Origin: Ponticoccus alexandrii
Lineage (GTDB): Bacteria; Pseudomonadota; Alphaproteobacteria; Rhodobacterales; Rhodobacteraceae
DNA length: 64,000 bases
NCBI RefSeq assembly: GCF_016806125.1
Contig: NZ_CP047166.1
Coordinates: 3,100,001-3,164,000 of the forward strand
Direction: 5' to 3'
The notes under the pieces were generated by a model. It was not told the origin of the DNA. It saw nothing but the letters and a program-made list of their open reading frames with translations, and searched no databases. Positions 16,393 through 23,848 of this stretch are shown here, in pieces; position 1 is the stretch's first letter; each line of letters starts with the position of its first letter. Made by a program: the position numbers and the translations under genes.

Positions 16393-17075
16393 CGCTTCTG
16401 ACCGTGCGCGACCTCGCCGCCTTCTACGGCGCCAGCCAGGCGCTGTTTTCCGTGTCCTTCGACATCGCCGAGGGCGAGGTGCTGGCGCTTATGGGGCGCA
16501 ACGGCATGGGCAAGACCACGACCATCCGCAGCCTCTGCCGCCTGCTGCCCGCCTCCGGCACCATGCGCTTCGCCGACCGGGACCTGTCGCGCCTGAAGCC
16601 GCATCAGGCGGCGCGGCTAGGCATCGGGCTGGTACCCGAGGGGCGGCGCTGCTTCGCGGACCTGACCGTGACCGAGAACCTGACCGCCGCCGCCCGCCCC
16701 GGGCCATGGGACCGCGCGGCGGTCACCGCGCTGTTCCCGCGGCTGGCCGAACGGTCCGGGCAGGTGGCCCGCTCGCTGTCCGGCGGCGAGCAGCAGATGC
16801 TGGCCATCGGGCGAGCGCTGATGACGAACCCGCGCCTGCTGGTGCTCGACGAGGCGACAGAGGGGCTGGCGCCGATGATCCGGCAAGAGATCTGGGCCGC
16901 CCTGTCCCGGCTGAAACGCGAGACCGGCATGGCCATCCTGATCGTCGACAAATCCCTGAAGGAGCTTACACAGGTTGCCGACCGCGCGGTGATCCTCAGC
17001 CGGGGCCGGTCCGAGTGGACCGGGCCGCTGGACAGGCTGACCCCGGAGGAGACGACGCGCTACCTGGGGGTCTGA
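16389..17075 (+). CDS. livF: Branched-chain amino acid-type ABC ATPase LivF
   Basis: A 228-residue ATP-binding subunit that starts with GTG at 16389, overlapping the livG stop by 4 bp. Walker A is GRNGMGKTT near residues 36-44, the signature is LSGGEQQMLAIGRAL near 131-145, and Walker B is LLVLDEATEGLAP near 151-163. Where LivG has a switch His, this protein has IVDKSLKEL, so the H-loop His appears replaced by Lys; the paired LivG keeps its own. It is the last gene of the operon. Confidence 0.92.
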   Translation: MTLLTVRDLAAFYGASQALFSVSFDIAEGEVLALMGRNGMGKTTTIRSLCRLLPASGTMRFADRDLSRLKPHQAARLGIGLVPEGRRCFADLTVTENLTAAARPGPWDRAAVTALFPRLAERSGQVARSLSGGEQQMLAIGRALMTNPRLLVLDEATEGLAPMIRQEIWAALSRLKRETGMAILIVDKSLKELTQVADRAVILSRGRSEWTGPLDRLTPEETTRYLGV

Positions 17076-17186
17076 CGCGCCCACCCTTCCGCCCGGCACG
17101 GGCTGGCGCTGACCGGCCGCCGCGCCTTTCCCGGCGGACCTTTCGCTGGAACCGGGCGCACGGAACAGATTTTTCAAGGGGTTGGC

Positions 17187-17211
17187 GGAACCATTCCGGG
17201 GAACCTGCGTT
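17187..17211 (+). promoter_or_regulatory. Sigma-EcfG promoter of the amidoligase operon
   Basis: Exact match to the alphaproteobacterial general stress promoter: GGAAC at 17187-17191, 16-nt spacer, CGTT at 17208-17211. It is about 70 bp upstream of the YqjE-like gene and points the same way. The cognate sigma factor gene is 6 kb away in this window. Confidence 0.85.
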
Positions 17212-17280
17212 GCCCCCGCGAATGACATCAAAGAAAAGGCGCGCCGCCTGACCCGGACAGGCGCGACCGGGACGCCGCGA

Positions 17281-17691
17281 ATGAACACTGCCAGGCTCGT
17301 CGAGCTGACCCGCCTTCTGCCCGAGATCATCGCCCTTGCCAAAGGCCATATCCAGACAGAGCTGCTTCTGGCGCGCCGCGAGATATCCGAGAAATGGGCC
17401 AGGGCCGGGTCCGGCGTGGTCCTCTACATCGCCGCCGCCGTGCTGGCGATGGTCATGCTGCAGGTGCTGGCCGCCGCCGCCGTGGCCCTGATCGCCGCCA
17501 GCTTCGGCCTGTCGGTCGCGCTGTCCGCGCTGATCGTCGCGGGCGTCCTGCTGGTTCTGGCGCTGGTCTGCCTGCTGATGGCGCGCAGGCGCCTGTCGTC
17601 GCGGGCCCTGACCCCGGACAAGACTCTGGCCCAACTGCGCGCGGACATCGCGGCGGTCGAGGAGGTGCTGCGTGCCCGCCGTGACCTCTAG
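17281..17691 (+). CDS. YqjE-like inner-membrane protein (holin superfamily III/DUF1469 type)
   Basis: A 136-residue protein with an amphipathic N-terminal helix, two long hydrophobic helices (about residues 42-70 and 74-100), a basic ARRRL turn and a charged C-terminal helix. This is the layout of the YqjE/DUF1469 family, often labelled phage holin although members are chromosomal membrane proteins. In E. coli yqjE sits beside yqjD (DUF883), a stress-induced ribosome-anchoring protein; here a DUF883 gene lies 8 kb away at 25115. The gene follows an exact sigma-EcfG promoter and overlaps the next gene by 20 bp. Confidence 0.75.
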   Translation: MNTARLVELTRLLPEIIALAKGHIQTELLLARREISEKWARAGSGVVLYIAAAVLAMVMLQVLAAAAVALIAASFGLSVALSALIVAGVLLVLALVCLLMARRRLSSRALTPDKTLAQLRADIAAVEEVLRARRDL

Positions 17692-17899
17692 ACGCCTTGC
17701 CCAGCTGGCCGAGGCCGAGCGCGAGGCGCTGGCCGCGCGGCTGCTGGTGCTGGTGGCACCGGCGCCCGAGGCTCCGCAAGAGGCTCCGGTGCGCCCGGTC
17801 GAAGAGCCCAGCCCCGGGCGGACCCCGTGGAAGACACTGGGCCTTGCCTTCGGCGCGGGCCTCGCCACCGCATGGCTGATCCGGCGGCGGCGCAATTGA
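17672..17899 (+). CDS. Small C-tail-anchored protein, unknown function
   Basis: A 75-residue protein with a GTG start at 17672, preceded by GAGGAGG 6 nt upstream inside the YqjE-like gene. It has an N-terminal charged helix (RRLAQLAEAEREALAARLL), a Pro/Glu-rich linker and one C-terminal hydrophobic helix ending in RRRRN, consistent with a tail anchor in the inner membrane. It occupies the place of the small yqjK gene in the E. coli yqjDEK cluster, but I cannot show homology. It overlaps both neighbours (20 bp and 28 bp), so it is very probably translated with them. Confidence 0.65.
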   Translation: MPAVTSRRLAQLAEAEREALAARLLVLVAPAPEAPQEAPVRPVEEPSPGRTPWKTLGLAFGAGLATAWLIRRRRN

Positions 17900-18882
17900 C
17901 GCCGGACCGCGCCCGGGCCGACGATCCGCCCTTCCCACCCCTGCCCGTGGCCCTGAACGCCGCAGGGCGCCCCCGCCGCATCGGGGTCGAGGTGGAGTTT
18001 GCAGGGCTGGACGAAAGCGAGGTCGCCCGTGTCCTGTCAGAGGTGCTGGGCGGCGAGATCGAACAAAGCGGTCCCTACCGCTACAGCCTCGGCGGGTCCG
18101 AAATCGGCGGTCTGACCGTCGAACTCGACACCGCGTTGCGCAAGAATTCCGACCGGCGGCTGGTGCAGGAGGGGCTGGACTTTGCCCGTGGCATCATCCC
18201 CGTCGAGGTGATCACCGCGCCCATCCCCGCCAGCGCCCTGCCCCGCCTTGACGCAGCCATGTCCGCCCTGCGCGACGCCGGGGCCAAGGGATCGGGCCAG
18301 GGGGTGTTCTACGGCTTCGGCGTGCACCTGAACCCCGAAATCGCGGGGGTGGATCACCCTTTGACCACGGCCACGATCCGCGCCTTCGGGCTGATCGAGG
18401 AGCACCTTCGCGCCGAGGACCGCATCGACGGCACCCGGCGCCTGCTGCCCTTCGTCGACCGCTGGCCCGCCGCGCTGATCGACGCGCTGGCCGGGGCCGC
18501 AACGGCCTCGCTGCGCGACCTGATGGTGCTTTACGCGCGCCATACGAGCAGCCGAAATCACGGGCTGGACCTGCTGCCGCTGTTCCGCCACCTCGACGAC
18601 CGCCGCTTTCAGCGGCTCTTCGGCGGCGGCGACGGCGGCACCACCAATGCGCGCCCAACCTTCCACTTCCGCCTGCCAGACAGCCGCATCGACGAGGCGG
18701 ACTGGTCGCTGTCCCAGGCATGGCGCGACTGGCTGCTTGTCGAAACGGTGGCCTCGAACGAGGCGCTGCTGGACCAGCTGGCCTCGGCACGGCTGCGATA
18801 CCGGGACCGCCTGCTTAGCGGGCGCGGCGACTGGCGGGACGAGTCGACCGCGATCCTGGCAAAGGCGGGGTATCGGGCATGA
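17872..18882 (+). CDS. Amidoligase family enzyme
   Basis: A 336-residue protein of the putative amidoligase family, which shares the glutamate-cysteine ligase/glutamine synthetase fold and is predicted to make amide or peptide bonds using ATP. Metal- and nucleotide-binding signs are IGVEVEF at residues 37-43 (the ExE pattern), a TVELDT strand near 82-87 and VEVITAPI near 110-117. A conserved-looking FGVHLNPE segment lies near 149-156, and SRNHGLDLLPL near 227-237. It overlaps the upstream small gene by 28 bp and its stop overlaps the amidotransferase start (ATGA). Amidoligases are known to occur beside class I glutamine amidotransferases. The substrate is unknown; cell-wall peptides or a small metabolite are possible. 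Confidence 0.82.
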   Translation: MADPAAAQLTPDRARADDPPFPPLPVALNAAGRPRRIGVEVEFAGLDESEVARVLSEVLGGEIEQSGPYRYSLGGSEIGGLTVELDTALRKNSDRRLVQEGLDFARGIIPVEVITAPIPASALPRLDAAMSALRDAGAKGSGQGVFYGFGVHLNPEIAGVDHPLTTATIRAFGLIEEHLRAEDRIDGTRRLLPFVDRWPAALIDALAGAATASLRDLMVLYARHTSSRNHGLDLLPLFRHLDDRRFQRLFGGGDGGTTNARPTFHFRLPDSRIDEADWSLSQAWRDWLLVETVASNEALLDQLASARLRYRDRLLSGRGDWRDESTAILAKAGYRA

Positions 18883-19601
18883 AACCCGTCATCGGCGTCA
18901 CGACCTCGCGCCGCTCCGGCTGGCGCATTTTCCCACTGGTGGCCTTCAACATCTGGCTGGCTGGGGGCAAGGCCGTCCGTTGGGACACGAAGCGTCCGCC
19001 CCAGCTTGAGGCAGTCGACGGGATCGTGATCGGCGGCGGGGACGACATCTCACCGGACCTCTACGGCGGGACTCTTGGCATCAGCGCCCGGCTTGATTCC
19101 GAACGCGACGCCTTGGAATGCGAACTGGCGCGACAGGCCTTCGCGCGCAATCTGCCAGTGCTGGGCATCTGCCGGGGCGCGCAGATGATCAGTGTCGCCC
19201 TCGGCGGAACGCTCGACCAGACCGCCTGGCAGACCTTCGGGATGGAACACAAGATCCGCACCGTACTGCCCCGCCGCGTGATCCGGATCGAGCCGGAGAC
19301 ACGGCTGGCGCGGATCGCAGGACCGGAGATCATGACGGTCAACGCGCTTCACACGCAGGCGGTCCGCGACACGGGAAAGGGTGTGCGCGTCGCGGCACGC
19401 GACATGGCCGGAATGATCCAGGCCATCGAGCGGCTGGACGATCCCTTCGCGCTTGGCGTCCAGTGGCACCCGGAACATCTGTTCTATTCCCGGCGCCAGC
19501 GCGCGATTTTCCGGGCGCTGGTGGCAGCGGCCGCCGCGCGGCGCAGCAACTTGCGACAGATCGATGCCGCGCTGGCATGTGGAGAACGCAAGCTGGTGTA
19601 A
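18879..19601 (+). CDS. Class I glutamine amidotransferase-like (gamma-glutamyl hydrolase/PuuD type)
   Basis: A 240-residue class I GATase with the complete triad: Cys98 in GICRGAQ, His197 and Glu199 in QWHPEH. The opening KPVIGVTTSRR and IGGGDDISPDLYGG near 51-64 match the PuuD branch, whose members cleave gamma-glutamyl amides. It could supply ammonia to, or hydrolyse the product of, the amidoligase encoded just upstream, with which it shares an ATGA overlap. No separate synthetase domain is present. Regulation is presumably by the sigma-EcfG promoter at 17187. Confidence 0.87.
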   Translation: MKPVIGVTTSRRSGWRIFPLVAFNIWLAGGKAVRWDTKRPPQLEAVDGIVIGGGDDISPDLYGGTLGISARLDSERDALECELARQAFARNLPVLGICRGAQMISVALGGTLDQTAWQTFGMEHKIRTVLPRRVIRIEPETRLARIAGPEIMTVNALHTQAVRDTGKGVRVAARDMAGMIQAIERLDDPFALGVQWHPEHLFYSRRQRAIFRALVAAAAARRSNLRQIDAALACGERKLV

Positions 19602-19765
19602 CGCGCAGATTTTCCTGTCACCACCCCGGGCCTGGCGGACACCGCGAAGCCTCCGCCGCTGTCCGGCGCATGCGCAAGCGAACCGGCTGTCTTGGACCGG
19701 GATCACTTTCGGGTACACGGCTGCCTTCAAGCGAGAGAGCCGGAACAACCAGCTCGCCAGATGGC

Positions 19766-20461
19766 TCAGGCCTCGGGCCGCCCCCCTCCAGCCTCTGTCT
19801 GGCGGCTCGGTGGCACCGGATCGTTGCCGACAGTCGGCCTGCGAATAGCCGACCGCGCGACGAAATGGCTGTTCCCTTCCGGGATGTGGCGCATCGCCTC
19901 GATGTTGATATGAAGCGTCACGCCACCACCCTGCGAGACCTGTACCTGTCGCAGGGCCGCGTCACGCTCATTGATCTCGATATCGCTGATGCGGCCCAGC
20001 TCTCCCTCCGAGGTGAAGAAAGGCTTGCCGGTCACCTCGCTGCCCCATACCCAACTGGCCGGGGCATTCGCTGGCTTTTCCGGTATCGTGGGACGCCATG
20101 CCCGCTCCAGCAGGCTTAGCACCCGTTGAATCCCCCGCAAAGGCGGACCATCGGCGTCTGAGCCGTTGGCAGCAAGCACATCCGGCAGCGTCCCGGTGGC
20201 CAGCGTATCTTCGTCCAGATCCTCAGCGGAATCGCAGCTTTTTAACAAGGCCGCGTCCGACAGGTCCAGCCGGACCGAATTCTCGCTCAGCGCTGACCGG
20301 CTGGCGGATACCAGCACGGATCGCCGCGCCTTGTTGAGGTGCACCGACCAGTAGGTGACCCGACGGCGCTGCATGTCCAGAAGCCCGTCACGGATGATCC
20401 CGACAGGCTGCGTCTCGCCAGAAATCATGACGGGCAGGGTCTTTATCCGGGTCAGTCGCAT
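19766..20461 (-). CDS. PRC-barrel domain protein
   Basis: A 231-residue soluble protein with two beta-rich segments. One spans about residues 10-70 (ISGETQPVGIIRDGLLDMQ) and one about 140-200 (VTGKPFFTSEGELGRISDIEIN), the latter with the typical PRC-barrel GxxxGxIxD pattern. PRC-barrel proteins of this kind are common general-stress genes in alphaproteobacteria and have no known enzymatic role. The ATG at 20461 lies 50 bp downstream of an exact sigma-EcfG promoter. It converges with the amidoligase operon, leaving 164 bp between the stops. Confidence 0.78.
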   Translation of the reverse strand: MRLTRIKTLPVMISGETQPVGIIRDGLLDMQRRRVTYWSVHLNKARRSVLVSASRSALSENSVRLDLSDAALLKSCDSAEDLDEDTLATGTLPDVLAANGSDADGPPLRGIQRVLSLLERAWRPTIPEKPANAPASWVWGSEVTGKPFFTSEGELGRISDIEINERDAALRQVQVSQGGGVTLHINIEAMRHIPEGNSHFVARSAIRRPTVGNDPVPPSRQTEAGGGRPEA

Positions 20462-20510
20462 GTGAACCTCAACACTCGCAGCGCCAACCGGCGCCAGTTA
20501 CAGTCTGCTC

Positions 20511-20535
20511 AACGCCCCCGGATCGCGCGGGTTCC
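20511..20535 (-). promoter_or_regulatory. Sigma-EcfG promoter of the PRC-barrel gene
   Basis: On the minus strand, GGAAC (20535-20531), a 16-nt spacer and CGTT (20514-20511) match the consensus exactly, 50 bp before the PRC-barrel start codon and inside the gap after the DUF4112 gene. Confidence 0.85.
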
Positions 20536-20584
20536 CAGGGATGTCGCCGCGGTGCGGCAGGGCCTTCCCCGCCGCCCTGCCCGG

Positions 20585-21037
20585 CTATTCCAGCTCCCAA
20601 GCCGAATGGCGCAGCGGCGCCCGGGTGCGTGGGGCACGTTGCCCGTCCGCCATGTCCCGGCGCAACAAGGCAGCGTTGCGGCGGTTTGCCTTCAGCGCGA
20701 CGTCGGCCATGTCGCCGACGATCGGGACAGAGCCCAGCATCACGTCGGCACCGGTGTTCAGGGCCATGCGCAGCAGGGTGCCACGGCGGGCGCCCATACG
20801 GTGCGCTTCGGCCAGGATCCACAGCGACGGCAGCGCCGCGACCAAGTCGCCCACCACGGGAACGAGGCCGATAATGCTGTCCCAGCCAAAGCGGATGCCC
20901 AGCACCGGAACACGGTATCCGGCGTCCATCCAGTTGGCGAGGCTATCCACCCGGCGCAGGCGGGCGGCAATTTCAGGGGCGTGCGGGCTGCTGTCCTGCA
21001 CGCCGGTTTCAGCGGCGCGCGATGATGTAGACGGCAT
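20585..21037 (-). CDS. DUF4112 family membrane-associated protein
   Basis: A 150-residue protein. After a short polar N-terminus it shows the DUF4112 pattern: LDSLANWMD-like helix, VPVLGIRFGWDSIIGLVPVVGDLVAAL near residues 43-69, and a second GSVPIVGDMADVALKANRRNAALL near 103-126. The repeated VP(I/V)VGD turns are the family hallmark, and two hydrophobic hairpins probably lie in the membrane. Function is unknown. The start is uncertain: the ATG at 21037 overlaps yqaE by 29 bp and a TTG at 21061 is the alternative. It is probably cotranscribed with yqaE from the sigma-EcfG promoter at 21195. Confidence 0.8.
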   Translation of the reverse strand: MPSTSSRAAETGVQDSSPHAPEIAARLRRVDSLANWMDAGYRVPVLGIRFGWDSIIGLVPVVGDLVAALPSLWILAEAHRMGARRGTLLRMALNTGADVMLGSVPIVGDMADVALKANRRNAALLRRDMADGQRAPRTRAPLRHSAWELE

Positions 21038-21167
21038 GGACGATACCCGGAATGTAACCAAGGATGGTTAACAGGATGTTAATCCAGAAGTGCTTTCCGA
21101 TGCCCACCTCCAGGAAGACGCCCAGCGGTGGCAGCAGGATGGCGGCAATGATCTTCAGAAGTTCCAT
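21009..21167 (-). CDS. YqaE/Pmp3 family small membrane protein
   Basis: A 52-residue protein made of two hydrophobic helices with the Pmp3/UPF0057 signature LLPPLGVFLEVGIGKHFWIN and a following LLTILGYIPGIVHAVYII helix. Homologues in plants, yeast and bacteria respond to salt and membrane stress. The ATG at 21167 is preceded by AAAGGGAAA. A sigma-EcfG promoter lies 28 bp upstream. Its 3' end overlaps the DUF4112 gene. Confidence 0.9.
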   Translation of the reverse strand: MELLKIIAAILLPPLGVFLEVGIGKHFWINILLTILGYIPGIVHAVYIIARR

Positions 21168-21194
21168 GGCTCTTTTCCCTTTGTTCAAGGGATG

Positions 21195-21219
21195 AACGTC
21201 GGGACGGGGCGGCTGTTCC
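21195..21219 (-). promoter_or_regulatory. Sigma-EcfG promoter of yqaE-DUF4112
   Basis: Minus strand GGAAC (21219-21215), a 16-nt spacer and CGTT (21198-21195) match the consensus exactly. It lies 28 bp before the yqaE ATG, a distance that leaves room for a short leader with the ribosome binding site. Confidence 0.88.
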
Positions 21220-21275
21220 CACATGTCCGCCCTGCCCCTGTCGAATGGATATATGTGTTGCGAAAGCGCGCCCTG

Positions 21276-23015
21276 TCAGGCCGCGGCGCGGCGGCCGTCT
21301 GCATCCCTAGCGAATTCGCGGCGCGAGAAGAAGACGTCGTAGACGTACTGCCCCTCGTCTTCGATGACCTCCGCTTCGCCCTCGATCTGCATCACGAAGG
21401 CCTTCATCAGCCGCGATCCAAGCCCGCTTGTGCCCGGGCCTTCCTCATCCTGCACAGTGACCGGCGCGCCCTTGGTGTTGGCGATCCGCAACCGCAGGCG
21501 GTCGCCGTCGTCCAGCCGTACAAGGGACACCCAGATGCGCGGGTCCGATCCGTCCGCCGGACGGCCCACGTATTTGACCGCATTGGTCAGCGCCTCGGCG
21601 GACAGCATCGAAAGGGGCACGGCCTGATCGGGGTAGAGGTCCGCCGGGATCACATCCACGGACAGCGACACATCCGGCGGCAGCGACACCTGCGCCACGT
21701 CCTCGACGACCGCGCGCACCAGCTCTCCGCCATCGACCGTGGTCATGTCGGGCGAGGCATAGAGCGTGCGGTGCAGCGTCGCGAGCCCGCGCACCCGGCG
21801 CTGAAGCCCGCGCAGCATGCGCCGCGCCTCGGGCGTCTCGGCGTTGCGCATCTCCATGTTCATGATGGAGACGATCAGCTGAAGATTGTTCTTCACCCGG
21901 TGGTGCACCTCTTTCAGCAGCACCTCCTTGTCCTGAAGGTCCTTCTGCTGGCGGATCTCGGCCTCGGAGATGATCAGCGCCATACGGCTGAAGGCGCGCG
22001 CCGCCTCGGCCAGTTCCTCGGGCGGGTCGTCAAGGGTCAGTGCGGCCACGGTGCGGTCGCCCAGAGCGAAGCGCCGCATCGCCGAGCGCAGCCCGCTGAC
22101 GTGCCGGATCACCAGCCGTTGCAGGCCGACATAGGCCACCGCGATCCCGGCGATCCACATGACAATCGGGAAGACCAGCGCAAGGCCCGACTGCAACCCG
22201 CCGATCACGGTTTCGCCGTCCTCGACCGGCCAGCTTCCCACCATGACGACGCTTTGCGGCAGCACCGAGCTGACCGCGTAAAGACGGCGTTCCCCATCGT
22301 TGCTGACCGCCTCGAAGGTTTCGTCCCGAAGCTCGGAAAGACCCTGGTTCGTGATGTCACGCGGCAGGAACCCCTGCGCCTCTTTCACGGTATTGTTGGC
22401 GACAACGATATCTCCGTTCGAGTTGATCGTGGCGATGCGTACGGTCTCGACGCTCGACGCCTCTGCAATCAGGGCACTGATGATGCGGTGCGGGATCGAG
22501 ATGGAAATCAGCCCGACGACCTCTTCACCACGCAGGACGGGATGCACGGCAATGGTCACAGCCTCGCCTGAATAGGTGCCGCGGATCGTGAAATCCACAT
22601 AGGGCCGGTTTGCATCCACGGCACCGATGATCGTCGGGCTTTGCGAGACATCGGTGGAGGTGCCGGCGGAATTGCAGTCGGTCTGCAGATCCGGCGTGAT
22701 CAGCCCGGCAAAGCTGAAGGTTTCATGCGACCGGACAAATTCCTGCATCACCGCGTTGCAGCTGTCCAGCGGCATGTCGACCACCGCCGCGCCAAGGCCC
22801 TGCGCCGCCCCCAGCGCCTGCTGGATCAGCTCTCGCCCGGCATGGCTGGCGGCCACGGTCTCGGACATCAGCGAGGCGCGGGTCACATCCTGCGCGTCGT
22901 CGATGACCTGTTGGGTCTGGTAGAGGGAAATCAGGCCGAGCGGTAACAAGGCCAGCGTCAGCAGCAACGCCAGCCTTGTCGAAATGCGTTTCCCGAAGGT
23001 CGAGACACGGTTCAT
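21276..23015 (-). CDS. HWE/HisKA_2 sensor histidine kinase of the general stress response
   Basis: A 579-residue membrane kinase. It has a transmembrane helix at about 13-32, a CACHE-like extracytoplasmic domain to about residue 280, a second helix near 285-310, a HAMP-like linker, and then a HisKA_2 dimerisation domain. The phospho-acceptor lies in EVHHRVKNNLQ (His371 or His372). The C-terminal HATPase has NAVKYVG (N-box) and GTSGLGSRL. It follows ecfG by 16 bp and is very likely in the nepR-ecfG operon. Kinases in this position phosphorylate PhyR in other alphaproteobacteria, so I infer the same here. Two cysteines (in LDSCNAV and LQTDCNSAG) lie in the sensor domain. Confidence 0.88.
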   Translation of the reverse strand: MNRVSTFGKRISTRLALLLTLALLPLGLISLYQTQQVIDDAQDVTRASLMSETVAASHAGRELIQQALGAAQGLGAAVVDMPLDSCNAVMQEFVRSHETFSFAGLITPDLQTDCNSAGTSTDVSQSPTIIGAVDANRPYVDFTIRGTYSGEAVTIAVHPVLRGEEVVGLISISIPHRIISALIAEASSVETVRIATINSNGDIVVANNTVKEAQGFLPRDITNQGLSELRDETFEAVSNDGERRLYAVSSVLPQSVVMVGSWPVEDGETVIGGLQSGLALVFPIVMWIAGIAVAYVGLQRLVIRHVSGLRSAMRRFALGDRTVAALTLDDPPEELAEAARAFSRMALIISEAEIRQQKDLQDKEVLLKEVHHRVKNNLQLIVSIMNMEMRNAETPEARRMLRGLQRRVRGLATLHRTLYASPDMTTVDGGELVRAVVEDVAQVSLPPDVSLSVDVIPADLYPDQAVPLSMLSAEALTNAVKYVGRPADGSDPRIWVSLVRLDDGDRLRLRIANTKGAPVTVQDEEGPGTSGLGSRLMKAFVMQIEGEAEVIEDEGQYVYDVFFSRREFARDADGRRAAA

Positions 23016-23031
23016 CCACCGCGCTCCTATT

Positions 23032-23580
23032 CTAAGCGGCGCTCTGGTTGTCCGACACGATGCCCGCGGTCACGCTATCGGTCAACTCGAGCACATCGTC
23101 CTCAAGGTGCATCAACTTGGACAGTTGCGCCCGTGCACGGTTCACCCGGCTCTTTATCGTGCCGACGGCGACGTTGCAGGTCTCTGCCGCTTCCTCGTAG
23201 GAAAAGCCCGAGGCGCCCACAAGGATCAGCGCTTCGCGCTGTTCGTCGCTGAGGGTCGCAAAGGCGGTCTGGAAGTCGCGCAGGTTCAGGCGGCCGTCGT
23301 GATCCGGCTTCTGTGCCAGCTGCGCGGACATCTCGCCCTCGCTGTCGGACACCTCACGGCGCGCCTTGCGGTGGTGCGAATAATAAGTGTTGCGAAGGAT
23401 CGTGAACAGCCAGGCCCGCATGTTGGTGCCGGGCTGGAAGGTGTCGATCTTGGTCCAGGCCTTGACCACCGCATCCTGCACCATGTCATCGGCCAGCGCG
23501 GAATTGCGCGTCAGGCTCATGGCGAAAGCGCGCATGGCATTGAGATGGGTCACGATCTCGTCGCGGGGATCAGTTGCCAT
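23032..23580 (-). CDS. ecfG: ECF sigma factor EcfG (general stress response)
   Basis: A 182-residue sigma factor. Region 2 is at about 10-80 with DDMVQDAVVKAWTKIDTF and the core-binding RAWLFTILRNTYYSHHRK. Region 4 is at about 105-165 with LSDEQREALILVGASGFSYEEAAE and VGTIKSRVNRAR for -35 recognition. These match the ECF15/EcfG group. The ATG at 23580 overlaps the nepR stop by 11 bp; an in-frame upstream codon would add two residues. It directs transcription from GGAAC-N16/17-CGTT promoters and is held inactive by NepR until phosphorylated PhyR releases it. Confidence 0.95.
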   Translation of the reverse strand: MATDPRDEIVTHLNAMRAFAMSLTRNSALADDMVQDAVVKAWTKIDTFQPGTNMRAWLFTILRNTYYSHHRKARREVSDSEGEMSAQLAQKPDHDGRLNLRDFQTAFATLSDEQREALILVGASGFSYEEAAETCNVAVGTIKSRVNRARAQLSKLMHLEDDVLELTDSVTAGIVSDNQSAA

Positions 23581-23746
23581 CTGCACTACTCCCGCTCGAC
23601 GACGCAGTGCTGTCTTGCGCGCGGAGCTGGTTGAGCAGGTCCGTGAAGCGGTCGGGAACGTCTTCTTTCAAAACGTCGTTATAGGCGCGGCGGAGGTTGT
23701 CGTCGATCTCGTCCTGAAGCCGTGTGTGTTTCTTTGCTTGGGTCAT
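23570..23746 (-). CDS. nepR: Anti-sigma factor NepR
   Basis: A 58-residue protein, easily missed because of its size. Residues 14-41 (starting IDDNLRRAYNDVLKED and then VPDRFTDLLNQL) carry the NepR core with the conserved Leu-Arg, Tyr, Val-Pro and Leu-Leu positions of the two helices that bind sigma-EcfG or PhyR. A polar Ser-rich tail follows. The ATG at 23746 is preceded by CCCCCCTA without a strong ribosome binding site. Its TGA overlaps the ecfG ATG, giving translational coupling and roughly equal output of sigma and anti-sigma. It is divergent from phyR. Confidence 0.93.
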   Translation of the reverse strand: MTQAKKHTRLQDEIDDNLRRAYNDVLKEDVPDRFTDLLNQLRAQDSTASSSGSSADGN

Positions 23747-23787
23747 TAGGGGGGCTGGGCCTGCGTTGATTTTTTACACATTCTCGC

Positions 23788-23818
23788 GGAACCAACCCGG
23801 GATATTCATGTTGGTTCC
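23788..23818. promoter_or_regulatory. Symmetric divergent sigma-EcfG promoter, nepR-ecfG / phyR
   Basis: A perfect 9-bp inverted repeat, GGAACCAAC at 23788-23796 and GTTGGTTCC at 23810-23818. On each strand it places a GGAAC -35 box 17 nt from a GTT that fits the -10 CGTT box except for its first base (TGTT towards phyR, GGTT towards nepR). One arm therefore serves as the -35 for one direction and the -10 for the other. This suits autoregulation of the sigma factor and its activator. Confidence 0.75.
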
Positions 23819-23848
23819 GTGACAGACCGAAAAAATGGGACGAAAATT

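Noticed and set aside
17162-17166. A second GGAAC upstream of the YqjE-like gene
   Set aside because: No CGTT box lies 16-17 nt downstream, so only the box at 17187 was called.
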